From contig JBNKTC010000010.1 of assembly GCA_050297855.1 (NCBI GenBank), forward strand, positions 186,001 through 250,000: DNA of 64,000 nucleotides, read 5' to 3'. The DNA is from SZUA-545 sp050297855 (lineage in GTDB: Bacteria; Campylobacterota; Campylobacteria; Campylobacterales; SZUA-545). Below, piece after piece: positions 17,025 to 24,821 of this stretch; position 1 is the first letter of the stretch, and each line of letters begins with the position of its first letter. Made by a program: the position numbers and the translations under genes. Under the pieces are notes generated by a model. The model was not told the DNA's origin. It saw only the letters and a program-made list of their open reading frames with translations, and ran no database searches.

Positions 17025-17474
17025 TTAGATCGAGGTTTTGTAACGTTTTAACTCATCTTTGATGGAAATGAGCTGGGATTCGCTTAAGGAGGTGAGGTTT
17101 TTGAGGCGGTCGAGGGTGTGGAGGATGGCGAGATAGCGGGATTGTCTGATATCGTCGTAGGGTGTTTCGGCCAGCAGGTCGATGGAGCTTTTGATCGTCG
17201 ACATCTCGTTCTGGACTTCCCGGAAGACATCGCGGCCGTAATCGAATTCCACATCCTTTTTAATGATGCAGATGGCGCCGAATGCTCTGCTTTCGGTAGA
17301 TTTGATATTGATGATATAGGGCGGGTTGGGGCGTCTGGGGCCTTTTTGGGTGACGGGCGGCATCTTCTTTTTCGCCGGTTTGTGTTCCATCTTCAGTAAA
17401 AGGAATATAAGGATAGCCAGGATCAGGCCGAGCACTAACGTGCTAGTTATAATAAAAGAAGCTGTCGACTCCAT
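17025..17474 (-). CDS. Single-pass membrane protein of unknown function
   Basis: A 149-residue protein with one N-terminal membrane segment (about 6-28: IITSTLVLGLILAILIFLLL), a basic, proline-rich cytoplasmic linker, and a soluble domain of mixed strand and helix (YIINIKSTESRAFGAICIIKK, then helices to the end). I do not recognise the family. Its first 32 bases overlap the end of the amidase gene, so it is translated from the same message. The overlap and the conserved operon suggest an envelope function, but nothing in the sequence shows what it does. Confidence 0.7.
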   Translation of the reverse strand: MESTASFIITSTLVLGLILAILIFLLLKMEHKPAKKKMPPVTQKGPRRPNPPYIINIKSTESRAFGAICIIKKDVEFDYGRDVFREVQNEMSTIKSSIDLLAETPYDDIRQSRYLAILHTLDRLKNLTSLSESQLISIKDELKRYKTSI

Positions 17475-18837
17475 CGGCGATTCCTTTTGCTATAAGTTTT
17501 TGATACCGTCGGGTTTTCATCCGTTTGGCCTCTGTCGGGTTCGTAATATAGCCAACTTCCACTAAAACTGCGGGCATCTGGGCCCCGACAAGTACCCAAA
17601 AAGGCCCTTCACGGACCCCGTTGTCCACGACGCTGCGGTAATTTTTTTTAAGGTTTGCCAGGATGTTTTTCTGGATATCGATGGCAAACTTGTTGGATGC
17701 CGTTACCTTTTCACGGTTGAGGAAGGAGAGGAATGTCTCCTGGGAGAGGTGGCTCATCTCCTTTAGATCGGCACTGTTCTCCTTGGCCGCAACTTTTTTC
17801 GCCCGTTCGCTCCGTGCAGGGGAGAGGAAATAGGTCTCGATCCCCTTGATATCGATACGCCGGGGAACGGAGTTGGCGTGGACGGAGATAAAAAGATCGG
17901 CATTGTGCTTGTTGGCCAGCTTTGTCCGGTCGCGAAGCGGGATGAAGACATCGCGGCTTCGGGTCGTCCTGACCGTGTATCCGCGGCGTTTAAGTTCGCG
18001 CACCGTCTCCTTGGTGATCGCAATGACGATATCCTTTTCACGGTACTTTTTATATCCGACAGCCCCCCCGTCTTTCCCCCCGTGCCCCGCATCGATAAAG
18101 ATCGTCTTGTTCTTATTGCTCTTTTTGGGACGGTTTTTGACAACGGGGTGCTTGGCCGAAGCGGTCTTGGGAAGGATATTGCTTTTGGCGGACGGTTTTT
18201 TCCCTTTGGTCGTATAGGCAGTGAGGACCAGCTTGTCGCTCAGGGTGGCGACCTCCGCTTCAAAATCGATCCCCTTCTCCATGACGACCCGCACCGTATC
18301 GGGTGTGTTCTGGGCGATGCGTACGTCCTTAAAATAGCGGCTTTTGATGTGGGAGAGCTCTTTGTTAAAGACAGCGGGGATATCGAAGATCACCTTGTTG
18401 GTCTTATTATTTTTCAGGGTGAAGATGTTGACCTCTTTAGGATCGATCTTTTTGGATAGGATGAGATAGACCTGGTTTTTATTGGCCCGGTAGTCCACGA
18501 TCCGCGGCAGGTCGCCTCTCTTATACGGCTTTTTTATATCCGATCTTCCGCTGCCGCTTCCGTCGTCTTCGGGGTCGTCTTCGTAAGAGGATGCGTCGAT
18601 CCCCAGCAGCGCGGCACTTTTGACGATACCGTGTTTGGCTTTTCTGGCGGTCTTGGTGTCGCCGTCGAGGAGGGCGTTAAGGTAGGCGCTTTTATAACTG
18701 TTGTAGGCTTTTGTGGTGGAGGCTTTGTCGTTTTTTTTGAGAAGCGAATCCGCTTCGGTGATAAGCCGTCCCGCTTCGGAACCCCAAAGCGAGACGATCA
18801 GCAGGAGGGGGAGGAGAAGTCTAGCTATCCTCACCAT
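17443..18837 (-). CDS. amiC: N-acetylmuramoyl-L-alanine amidase (AmiA/B/C type)
   Basis: A 464-residue exported zinc amidase that cleaves the bond between N-acetylmuramic acid and the stem peptide in peptidoglycan, for cell separation. A signal peptide covers about 1-19. An N-terminal beta-rich AMIN-like region (about 105-215) probably targets it to the septum or envelope. The catalytic Amidase_3 domain begins near 240 with FIDAGHGGKDGGA (first zinc histidine), continues with SVHANS (second histidine) and ends with VLVEVGYITNP (catalytic glutamate). Length is typical. It overlaps the nitronate-monooxygenase-like gene by 17 bases upstream and a membrane protein gene downstream. In Campylobacter a similar amidase lies next to tyrS and spoT. 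Confidence 0.9.
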   Translation of the reverse strand: MVRIARLLLPLLLIVSLWGSEAGRLITEADSLLKKNDKASTTKAYNSYKSAYLNALLDGDTKTARKAKHGIVKSAALLGIDASSYEDDPEDDGSGSGRSDIKKPYKRGDLPRIVDYRANKNQVYLILSKKIDPKEVNIFTLKNNKTNKVIFDIPAVFNKELSHIKSRYFKDVRIAQNTPDTVRVVMEKGIDFEAEVATLSDKLVLTAYTTKGKKPSAKSNILPKTASAKHPVVKNRPKKSNKNKTIFIDAGHGGKDGGAVGYKKYREKDIVIAITKETVRELKRRGYTVRTTRSRDVFIPLRDRTKLANKHNADLFISVHANSVPRRIDIKGIETYFLSPARSERAKKVAAKENSADLKEMSHLSQETFLSFLNREKVTASNKFAIDIQKNILANLKKNYRSVVDNGVREGPFWVLVGAQMPAVLVEVGYITNPTEAKRMKTRRYQKLIAKGIADGVDSFFYYN

Positions 18838-19918
18838 TGACCAATTTGTTGATAAGATCTTTCACCGAAATCAACTCTTTGAGGCGGTAGCCGTTGGCCC
18901 CGGTGAAAAAGAGTCCCAGCTCCTTGTCACCCAGGTAGGCGTCGGAGAGGCGGTCGGCGATACAGTAGCCGACGGCCTTGGCCTCTTCACCGCGGTGGCA
19001 TGGGGCAACGCAGTTACTGATACATTTGATCGCGGGGCCTTCCCGTTTATCCACGAGGTCCATCAGGTTGGTCTGGATACCCCGTGCGGGAAGACCGACG
19101 GGAGATTTGAGAAGTTTGATATCCTTCTCTTCGGCGTCAAGGATCATCTCCTTGAACTCTTTGCTGGCATCACACTCGAAGGTCCCGATGAAACGGGTCC
19201 CCATCTGGACCCCCGCAGCACCCAGTCCGATCATCTTGGTGATGTCGTCATGGTCCCATACCCCGCCGGCGGCAAAGACGGGGATATCGCCCCACTGTTT
19301 CGCCTCTTCCACGACGGGTGCGACAAGGTTCTCAAGCTGGAACTCCTCTTTAAAGCAGTCATCATAGGTAAAGCCCTGGTGCCCGCCGCTCAAGGGGCCT
19401 TCCAGTACGACGGCATCGGGGGTACGGTTGTAGCGCTGTTTCCAGCGCTTGGCGATGATCTTGAGCGCTTTGGGGGAGGAGACGATAGGGACCAGGGCCA
19501 CATCGGGGTATCCTTCCGTAAACTCCGGCATATTGGTCGGCAGACCGGCACCGGTGATGATGATATCGATACCCGCTTCGCAGGCGTCTTTGACGATGCG
19601 CCCGTAGTCGTTGCTCGCATAGAGGATATTGGCCGCAAGCGGCGCATCCCCGCAGATCTTTCTGGCATCTTTGATGATCTGGGTCAGGGCGTCCTTGGAG
19701 TAAAACTCCGTCGCTTCGACGGGGCGTCCGAAGGAGAGTTTGTGGGCATAGGCTTTCTCTTTATAGTAACCTGTACCTACCGCACTGATGACACCCAGGG
19801 CACCGTTTAGCGAGACGTTACCGGCAAGCTGGCTCCAGCTGATACCGACACCCATTCCCCCCTGGATGATGGGGTATTTAAGGGTGTGTTTACCTATTTT
19901 TACAGGTTGTAGTTCCAT
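18821..19918 (-). CDS. Nitronate monooxygenase / 2-nitropropane dioxygenase-family flavoprotein
   Basis: A 365-residue FMN-dependent TIM barrel. Family motifs are PIIQGGMGVGIS near the start, IDIIITGAGLPTN in the middle, GGHQGF, PVFAAGGVW, and GAAGVQMGTRF in the phosphate-binding region. A cysteine-bearing C-terminal extension (KCISNCVAPCHRGEE) follows the barrel. The same fold includes enoyl-ACP reductase FabK, so an enoyl reductase role is a real alternative to nitronate oxidation. It lies between tyrS and amiC, starting 1 bp after the tyrS stop and overlapping amiC by 17 bases. The operon is conserved-looking and gives no metabolic clue. Confidence 0.8.
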   Translation of the reverse strand: MELQPVKIGKHTLKYPIIQGGMGVGISWSQLAGNVSLNGALGVISAVGTGYYKEKAYAHKLSFGRPVEATEFYSKDALTQIIKDARKICGDAPLAANILYASNDYGRIVKDACEAGIDIIITGAGLPTNMPEFTEGYPDVALVPIVSSPKALKIIAKRWKQRYNRTPDAVVLEGPLSGGHQGFTYDDCFKEEFQLENLVAPVVEEAKQWGDIPVFAAGGVWDHDDITKMIGLGAAGVQMGTRFIGTFECDASKEFKEMILDAEEKDIKLLKSPVGLPARGIQTNLMDLVDKREGPAIKCISNCVAPCHRGEEAKAVGYCIADRLSDAYLGDKELGLFFTGANGYRLKELISVKDLINKLVNGEDS

Positions 19919-19919
19919 A

Positions 19920-21119
19920 TTAGTTTACCTTTATTTTTGCGAACTTCTTACGACCCACTTGTGCCACATACTCACCCGGTCCCAGTTCCATTTTAAAATC
20001 TGCGATCTTTTCGCCGTCGATCTTGGCACCGCCTTCGGTGACTTTCCGGCGCAGTTCGCTGGTGCTTGCCACGAGTTTTGCTTCCTGGAAGATCGTTCCG
20101 ATCCATGTCGTGCTGTCAAACTCGAAGCACGCCATATCTTCGGGGATCTCCCGGTTTTTGTGGACCCGGTCGAATTCGGCTTCGGCATGGTCTGCCGCTT
20201 CGGCCGAATGGAAACGCGTCACCATCTCTTTTGCAAGATTTACTTTGGCATTTTTTGGATGAAGTTTTCCTGATTTGACATCGGCCTGAAGCTGTTCGAT
20301 CTCTTGTAACGAGAGCGAGCTTAAAAGTTCATAGTATCGCCACATTAATTCATCGGAGACACTCAGCATTTTGGAAAACATCGTGACCGCGTCTTCGGCC
20401 ACACCGATGTAGTTGTCCAGGGACTTGGACATCTTTTTGACGCCGTCCAGACCTTCCAGGATCGGCATCATCATGACCGCCTGCTGGCTTTTAAGTCCGT
20501 AGGACTTCTGGAGGTGGCGCCCCATGTGGAGGTTGAACTTCTGGTCCGTCCCGCCCAGTTCCAGGTCGCTTTTGAGGTGGACGCTGTCATATCCCTGGAA
20601 CATCGGGTAGAGGAACTCGTAGACGGAGATATCGATGTTGTTTTTAAAGCGGTTCTCGAAATCATCCCGCTCCAGCATCCGTGCGACGGTCCGCTTGGAG
20701 GTCAGCTCGATGATGTCGTAGCTGCTCATGCTGCCAAGCCAGTCGGAGTTGAAGTAGACATTGGTCTTCTCTTTGTCCAGGACTTTGAAGACCTGCTCTT
20801 TGTAGCTTTCGGAGTTGGCCAGGACATCCTCACGGGAGAGTTTTTTCCGTGTTTCGCTTTTACCCGTCGGGTCCCCGATCATGGCGGTAAAGTCCCCGAT
20901 GATAAACTGAATACGCGCTCCGTATTTCTGGAATGTCGCCAGCTTGTTCAAAAGGACCGTATGGCCAAGATGCAGATCGGGGGCAGTGGGGTCAAAGCCC
21001 GCTTTGACGTGGTAGACCTCCCCTTTGTTGTAGTAGTTTTCGAGACATTCGGTCAGCTTCTTCTCATCGATCAGCTCCGAACAGCCGCGCATAATATCTG
21101 CGAGCGCTTCTTGTACCAT
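19920..21119 (-). CDS. tyrS: Tyrosyl-tRNA synthetase
   Basis: A 399-residue class I aminoacyl-tRNA synthetase that charges tRNA-Tyr. The HIGH-type motif is DLHLGHTV and the KMSKS loop reads KKMSKSLDN. The C-terminal S4-like RNA-binding domain is visible at about 330-399 (ELRRKVTEGGAKIDGEKI). Overall layout is of the TyrZ type, common in Campylobacterota. I chose the ATG at 21119 rather than earlier in-frame starts because AGGAT sits at the right distance and earlier codons lie inside spoT. The gene begins 7 bp after the spoT stop. Confidence 0.95.
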   Translation of the reverse strand: MVQEALADIMRGCSELIDEKKLTECLENYYNKGEVYHVKAGFDPTAPDLHLGHTVLLNKLATFQKYGARIQFIIGDFTAMIGDPTGKSETRKKLSREDVLANSESYKEQVFKVLDKEKTNVYFNSDWLGSMSSYDIIELTSKRTVARMLERDDFENRFKNNIDISVYEFLYPMFQGYDSVHLKSDLELGGTDQKFNLHMGRHLQKSYGLKSQQAVMMMPILEGLDGVKKMSKSLDNYIGVAEDAVTMFSKMLSVSDELMWRYYELLSSLSLQEIEQLQADVKSGKLHPKNAKVNLAKEMVTRFHSAEAADHAEAEFDRVHKNREIPEDMACFEFDSTTWIGTIFQEAKLVASTSELRRKVTEGGAKIDGEKIADFKMELGPGEYVAQVGRKKFAKIKVN

Positions 21120-21126
21120 GACTATC

Positions 21127-23262
21127 CTATTTAATGTTGTACGCATCGACTGTCGAGACAAAATCGATGACTTTAAACTGCAGTTCCAGTTTTGCTTTTA
21201 TCTTTTTAAAGTTTTTCTGCGGGAATTCCGCTTCTACTTCACAGTACCGTTTGTAGTCCACGTTGGAGTTATCGATCTCGATACTGATGATGTTGACATT
21301 CTCTTTTGCCAGGAATGTCACGAAGTTGGCTAAAGCGCCCTGTTTGTTTTCCAGGGTCACCACCAGTTTGTAGGTGTTGATCCCCCGGGTCTCCCATTCG
21401 GCCTTGAGCATAGGGACGTTGGTGTCGATGTCCTTGTGGGCATTTTCACACATTTTATGGTGAATTATAGCCTTTCCTTTCTTATAGAAAGCGACGATTT
21501 CATCCCCCAGTTTGGGGTGGCAGCAGTAGTCAAAACCGACCTCGCCGATGTGGTAGTTGGAGTAGACGTCCATGTTGCCGAAGTGGTAGCGCTTGATCGT
21601 GTAGCGGGTAAAGGAGAGGGCTCTTTTTTTACGACCTTTGAGTTTGGTGACGACTTCGCTGAGGACATTGTTCTTATAGGGGATCTTGACAAGCAGGTCC
21701 GTCAGCCCCTCCTCATCGAGCCAGAACAGGATCTCTTTTTTGGAGACTTTGAAGATCAGGGTCAGGATGTTGATCCCCGTTTTTCGGTCGATCTCTTTGA
21801 TCTTGTGGGCACACTCGGTACGGATATGGTGGCGGGCACGCGAGGTCTTGACGGCATTGGCCCAGGTGCAGCGGATCACCTCTTTGTCCCCGGTCTCGAT
21901 ACGGACCATATCGCCGCTTTTGAGTTCGGTCAGGAGGGTACGGTGCTCTTTGTTGATATAGGCGGCCTTGGCGGTGGAGCCGATATCGGTATGGATGGCA
22001 TAGGCGTAATCGAGCGCTGTGGCGCCCAAAGGCAGGGTATAGACATCTCCCCTGGGGGAGTAGACGGCGATCTCTTCACTGAAGAGGTCGTTTTTGGCCA
22101 GTTCGTAAAAGTCTTCGATGTTTTCACTGTTGTGCTGCATCCCGTGAAGCCACTCGAGTTTGGGTTCCAGGCCCCCGCTTTTGTATTTCCAGTGGGCGGC
22201 GACCCCCAGTTCGGCGGTCTGGTGCATCTCGCGCGTGCGGATCTGCACTTCGAAGATAAAGTTCTTGTCGAAGAGGGTCGTATGGATCGTTTGGTAGCCG
22301 TTGTCCTTGGGCAGGGCGATGTAGTCTTTAAAGCGTGCGACCATCGGCCGGAAGTGGGTGTGCAGCAGGCCCAGGATCTTATAGCAGTCCAGAGCGGTGT
22401 TGGCGATCACCCGTACGGCAAGCAGGTCCAGGATCTCGTCGATGGAGACTCCTTTTTTCTGGATCTTGGAGTAGATGGAGTAGTGGTGCTTGACGCGCGA
22501 CTGGATAAAGTAGTCATCTTCGCTGAAACCGTTTTGGGAGAGGATCTCCATCAGTTTGGACGTAAAGGTGTTGAGCCGCAGGCGCTGGGACTGCTGGTTG
22601 TCCGTAAGGTAGCGGTCGATCGTGTTGTAGTCGTGGGGGAAGATGTGGAAAAAACTGCGGTCTTCCAGGATGTTTTTGAGTTTGCTGATCCCCAGGCGGT
22701 GGGCGATGGGAGCGTAGACGACCAGGGTCTCTTCGGCGATCCGTTTCTGCTTCTCCACCGGCAGGGCGTAGAGGGTGTACATGTTGTGGACCCGGTCGCA
22801 GAGTTTGATCACCAGCACCCGGATATCCTTGATGGATGCGACCAGCATCTTCTGGAACGTCAGGGCCGATTTGATCAGTTTTTCGTCGGTCTGGGAGGAG
22901 GGGATAAGGTTCTCTTCGCGGATCTTGACGATCTTGGTCAGGCCGTCGACGAGGTCGGCGACGTCGGCTCCGAAGAGTTCCTGGACATTTTCAAGCGTGC
23001 GGGGCGTGTCTTCTACAACGTCGTGCAGGATCGCAGCCAGGATCATCGACTCATCCCCGCCGAGTGCGGCGACGACGGCGGCGACGATCACCGGGTGGAT
23101 GATATAGGGTTCACCACTCTTGCGGAACTGTCCTTCGTGGGCGGCATCGGCAAAGTTGACGGCATTGATGATTTTCTGGTCGAGGGGGTGATAGCTCCCG
23201 AGCAGGTACTTGGCCTGCTCGAGGGTTTTGATCTGCGGGAACTGCTCGAGTAGCGTATCCAC
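21127..23262 (-). CDS. spoT: Bifunctional (p)ppGpp synthetase/hydrolase (RelA/SpoT)
   Basis: A 711-residue stringent-response enzyme. Domains in order: HD hydrolase (about 45-195, LAAILHDVVEDTP, CDRVHNM), nucleotidyltransferase synthetase (about 230-350, with KDNGYQTIHTT), TGS (about 390-450, VYTLPLGATALDYAYAIHTDIG) and ACT (about 640-711, TLENKQGALANFVTFLAKENVNIIS). Both catalytic centres look intact, and as the usual single enzyme in this phylum it would both make and degrade the alarmone. The start is a GTG four bases after rpoZ, without a strong ribosome-binding site, which suggests translational coupling. It lies in the pyrH-rpoZ-spoT-tyrS order known from Campylobacter. Confidence 0.95.
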   Translation of the reverse strand: MDTLLEQFPQIKTLEQAKYLLGSYHPLDQKIINAVNFADAAHEGQFRKSGEPYIIHPVIVAAVVAALGGDESMILAAILHDVVEDTPRTLENVQELFGADVADLVDGLTKIVKIREENLIPSSQTDEKLIKSALTFQKMLVASIKDIRVLVIKLCDRVHNMYTLYALPVEKQKRIAEETLVVYAPIAHRLGISKLKNILEDRSFFHIFPHDYNTIDRYLTDNQQSQRLRLNTFTSKLMEILSQNGFSEDDYFIQSRVKHHYSIYSKIQKKGVSIDEILDLLAVRVIANTALDCYKILGLLHTHFRPMVARFKDYIALPKDNGYQTIHTTLFDKNFIFEVQIRTREMHQTAELGVAAHWKYKSGGLEPKLEWLHGMQHNSENIEDFYELAKNDLFSEEIAVYSPRGDVYTLPLGATALDYAYAIHTDIGSTAKAAYINKEHRTLLTELKSGDMVRIETGDKEVIRCTWANAVKTSRARHHIRTECAHKIKEIDRKTGINILTLIFKVSKKEILFWLDEEGLTDLLVKIPYKNNVLSEVVTKLKGRKKRALSFTRYTIKRYHFGNMDVYSNYHIGEVGFDYCCHPKLGDEIVAFYKKGKAIIHHKMCENAHKDIDTNVPMLKAEWETRGINTYKLVVTLENKQGALANFVTFLAKENVNIISIEIDNSNVDYKRYCEVEAEFPQKNFKKIKAKLELQFKVIDFVSTVDAYNIK

Positions 23263-23266
23263 AGGA

Positions 23267-23473
23267 TTAGCTGTCCAGGGTGACTTTGATCAGACCTTTG
23301 GCAATCTCTTCGAGGGCGATGTTAGTCGGTTCTGTTTTGGAGACATCTCTGTCTACCAGCGGCTGGGCACCGTTAAGTAGCTGATCAACCCGCTTGGCGA
23401 CGGCCGAGGCGAGGAGGTATCGGTTATTGTTAACCTGTGTAAGTGCTTCCGCTGTGATTTGTTCAAGACGCAT
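23267..23473 (-). CDS. rpoZ: RNA polymerase omega subunit
   Basis: A 68-residue protein with the omega signature: MRLEQITAEAL at the start, NNNRYLLASAVAKRVDQL in the conserved helix, and NIALEEIAKGLI near the end. Omega helps fold and retain the beta-prime subunit and, in many proteobacteria, forms part of a ppGpp site. It lies between pyrH and spoT as in Campylobacter. GGAG precedes the ATG by ten bases. Confidence 0.9.
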   Translation of the reverse strand: MRLEQITAEALTQVNNNRYLLASAVAKRVDQLLNGAQPLVDRDVSKTEPTNIALEEIAKGLIKVTLDS

Positions 23474-23500
23474 GTTTGTTTTCTCCTGCGATGGTTTATT

Positions 23501-24208
23501 TTAGTTTTTAACGATAGAACAGTGTGTATGGTCACCGTTGATGATACGGGCAAGGTTGCCTTTGATATTCATATCGCAGACAACGATCGGGATCCCGTTC
23601 TCTTTTGCCAGGGCGATGGAGGTGTCGTCCATCACCTTGATGTTATCCTGCAGTGCCTCTTCATACGTGAGCTGCGGAAGTTTTTTGGCGTCGGAAAATT
23701 TGTTCGGATCTTTGTCGTAGACACCATCGACCTTGGTCGCTTTGATGATCATCTCCGACCCGATCTCGATGGCACGGAGCGTCGCCGCCGTATCGGTCGT
23801 AAAGAAAGGGTTACCCGTTCCGCTGGCGAAGATGACGACGCGGCCCTTTTCCAGGTGCCGGTTGGCACGCCGGACGATAAACGGCTCGGCCACTTCCTGG
23901 ATTTTCATGGCGCTCATGACGCGGACATCCAGCCCGATGAACTCCAAAGCTTCCTGGATCGCGATGGAATTGATAACGGTTGCAAGCATTCCCATATAAT
24001 CGCCCGAGGTCCGTTTGATCAGACCGTCTTTGGCCGCGGTGACCCCCCGGATAAAGTTACCGCCGCCGATCACGATACCGACCTCGATATTGTTATCCCG
24101 AAGGTCTTTGATCTCGGATGCGATAAATTTCAAAATATCCGTATCGATCCCGAAACCGCCTTCCGTGGCTAGGGCTTCACCTGAAAATTTTACAAGAACA
24201 CGTTTCAT
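23501..24208 (-). CDS. pyrH: UMP kinase
   Basis: A 235-residue amino-acid-kinase-fold enzyme that phosphorylates UMP to UDP for pyrimidine nucleotide synthesis. Visible motifs are VLVKFSGEAL at the start, IGGGNFIRG for phosphate binding, SGDYMGMLATVINS for nucleotide contact, and FASGTGNPFFTTDTAA in the C-terminal half. Length and motifs match bacterial hexameric UMP kinases. It is the first gene of the pyrH-rpoZ-spoT-tyrS run. A TATACT element lies at 24268-24263, about 55 bases before the ATG. Confidence 0.95.
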   Translation of the reverse strand: MKRVLVKFSGEALATEGGFGIDTDILKFIASEIKDLRDNNIEVGIVIGGGNFIRGVTAAKDGLIKRTSGDYMGMLATVINSIAIQEALEFIGLDVRVMSAMKIQEVAEPFIVRRANRHLEKGRVVIFASGTGNPFFTTDTAATLRAIEIGSEMIIKATKVDGVYDKDPNKFSDAKKLPQLTYEEALQDNIKVMDDTSIALAKENGIPIVVCDMNIKGNLARIINGDHTHCSIVKN

Positions 24209-24296
24209 CTTTGCACCGCTCCATTTTTAAGACGATATATTACTGAAATCCTGCTTAGGGATAGTATAGCTTTTGAAATTAGTAGTGAAAGCTGTT

Positions 24297-24821
24297 TCAA
24301 ATATAGTCGTTTTTGAACGTCACGTAGCGTTTGGCCGAAGCGTAAAGCTCCTCCACCTCTTCATCGGTCAGCTCCCGGATAAGTTTTGCCGGGCTTCCCA
24401 TGATGAGACTTCTGGGCGGGAATTTTTTGTTTTTAGTCACGAGGGACCCGGCACCGACGATGGACTCCTTGCCGATAACGGCGCCGTCCAGGACCGTGGC
24501 ACTCATCCCGATGAGGCAGGCGTCTTCGATCGTACAGCCGTGGAGCATCACCTTGTGGCCGACGGTGACATCATCGCCGATGATCGTCGGGTTCCCGTCA
24601 CTCATGTCGTCGTTTTTGTAGTGGGTAACGTGGACCATTGAGCCGTCCTGGATACTGGTGCGCTTACCGATCTTGATGTAGTGGACGTCGGCCCGGATGG
24701 CAGTCTGGAACCAGACGGAGGAGTCCTCCCCGATCTCGCAGCGGCCGATGACGTCCGCGCTCGGTGCGATGAAGACCCGCTCTTTGATATCGGGGTAGTA
24801 CTCGAGATATTTCATGATCAT
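24297..24821 (-). CDS. Gamma-carbonic-anhydrase-like hexapeptide-repeat protein
   Basis: A 174-residue left-handed beta-helix protein built from hexapeptide repeats (VIGRCEIGEDSSVWFQ, TIIGDDVTVGHKVMLHG, LIGMSATVLDGAVIG). Histidines in VHVTH and VGHKVMLHG occupy the positions of the zinc ligands in gamma-carbonic anhydrases, so carbonic anhydrase activity is possible. Many close relatives (YrdA/PaaY type) have uncertain roles. The C-terminal helix (LTDEEVEELYASAKRY) closes the trimer as usual. Its ATG overlaps the ppk stop in ATGA, so it is translated with ppk; a second ATG two codons later is an alternative start. Confidence 0.85.
   Translation of the reverse strand: MIMKYLEYYPDIKERVFIAPSADVIGRCEIGEDSSVWFQTAIRADVHYIKIGKRTSIQDGSMVHVTHYKNDDMSDGNPTIIGDDVTVGHKVMLHGCTIEDACLIGMSATVLDGAVIGKESIVGAGSLVTKNKKFPPRSLIMGSPAKLIRELTDEEVEELYASAKRYVTFKNDYI

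Noticed and set aside
21436..23253. A 605-codon open frame on the plus strand opposite spoT
   Set aside because: It is antisense to a certain spoT gene, has the composition expected of a shadow frame, and has no recognisable domain or ribosome-binding site.
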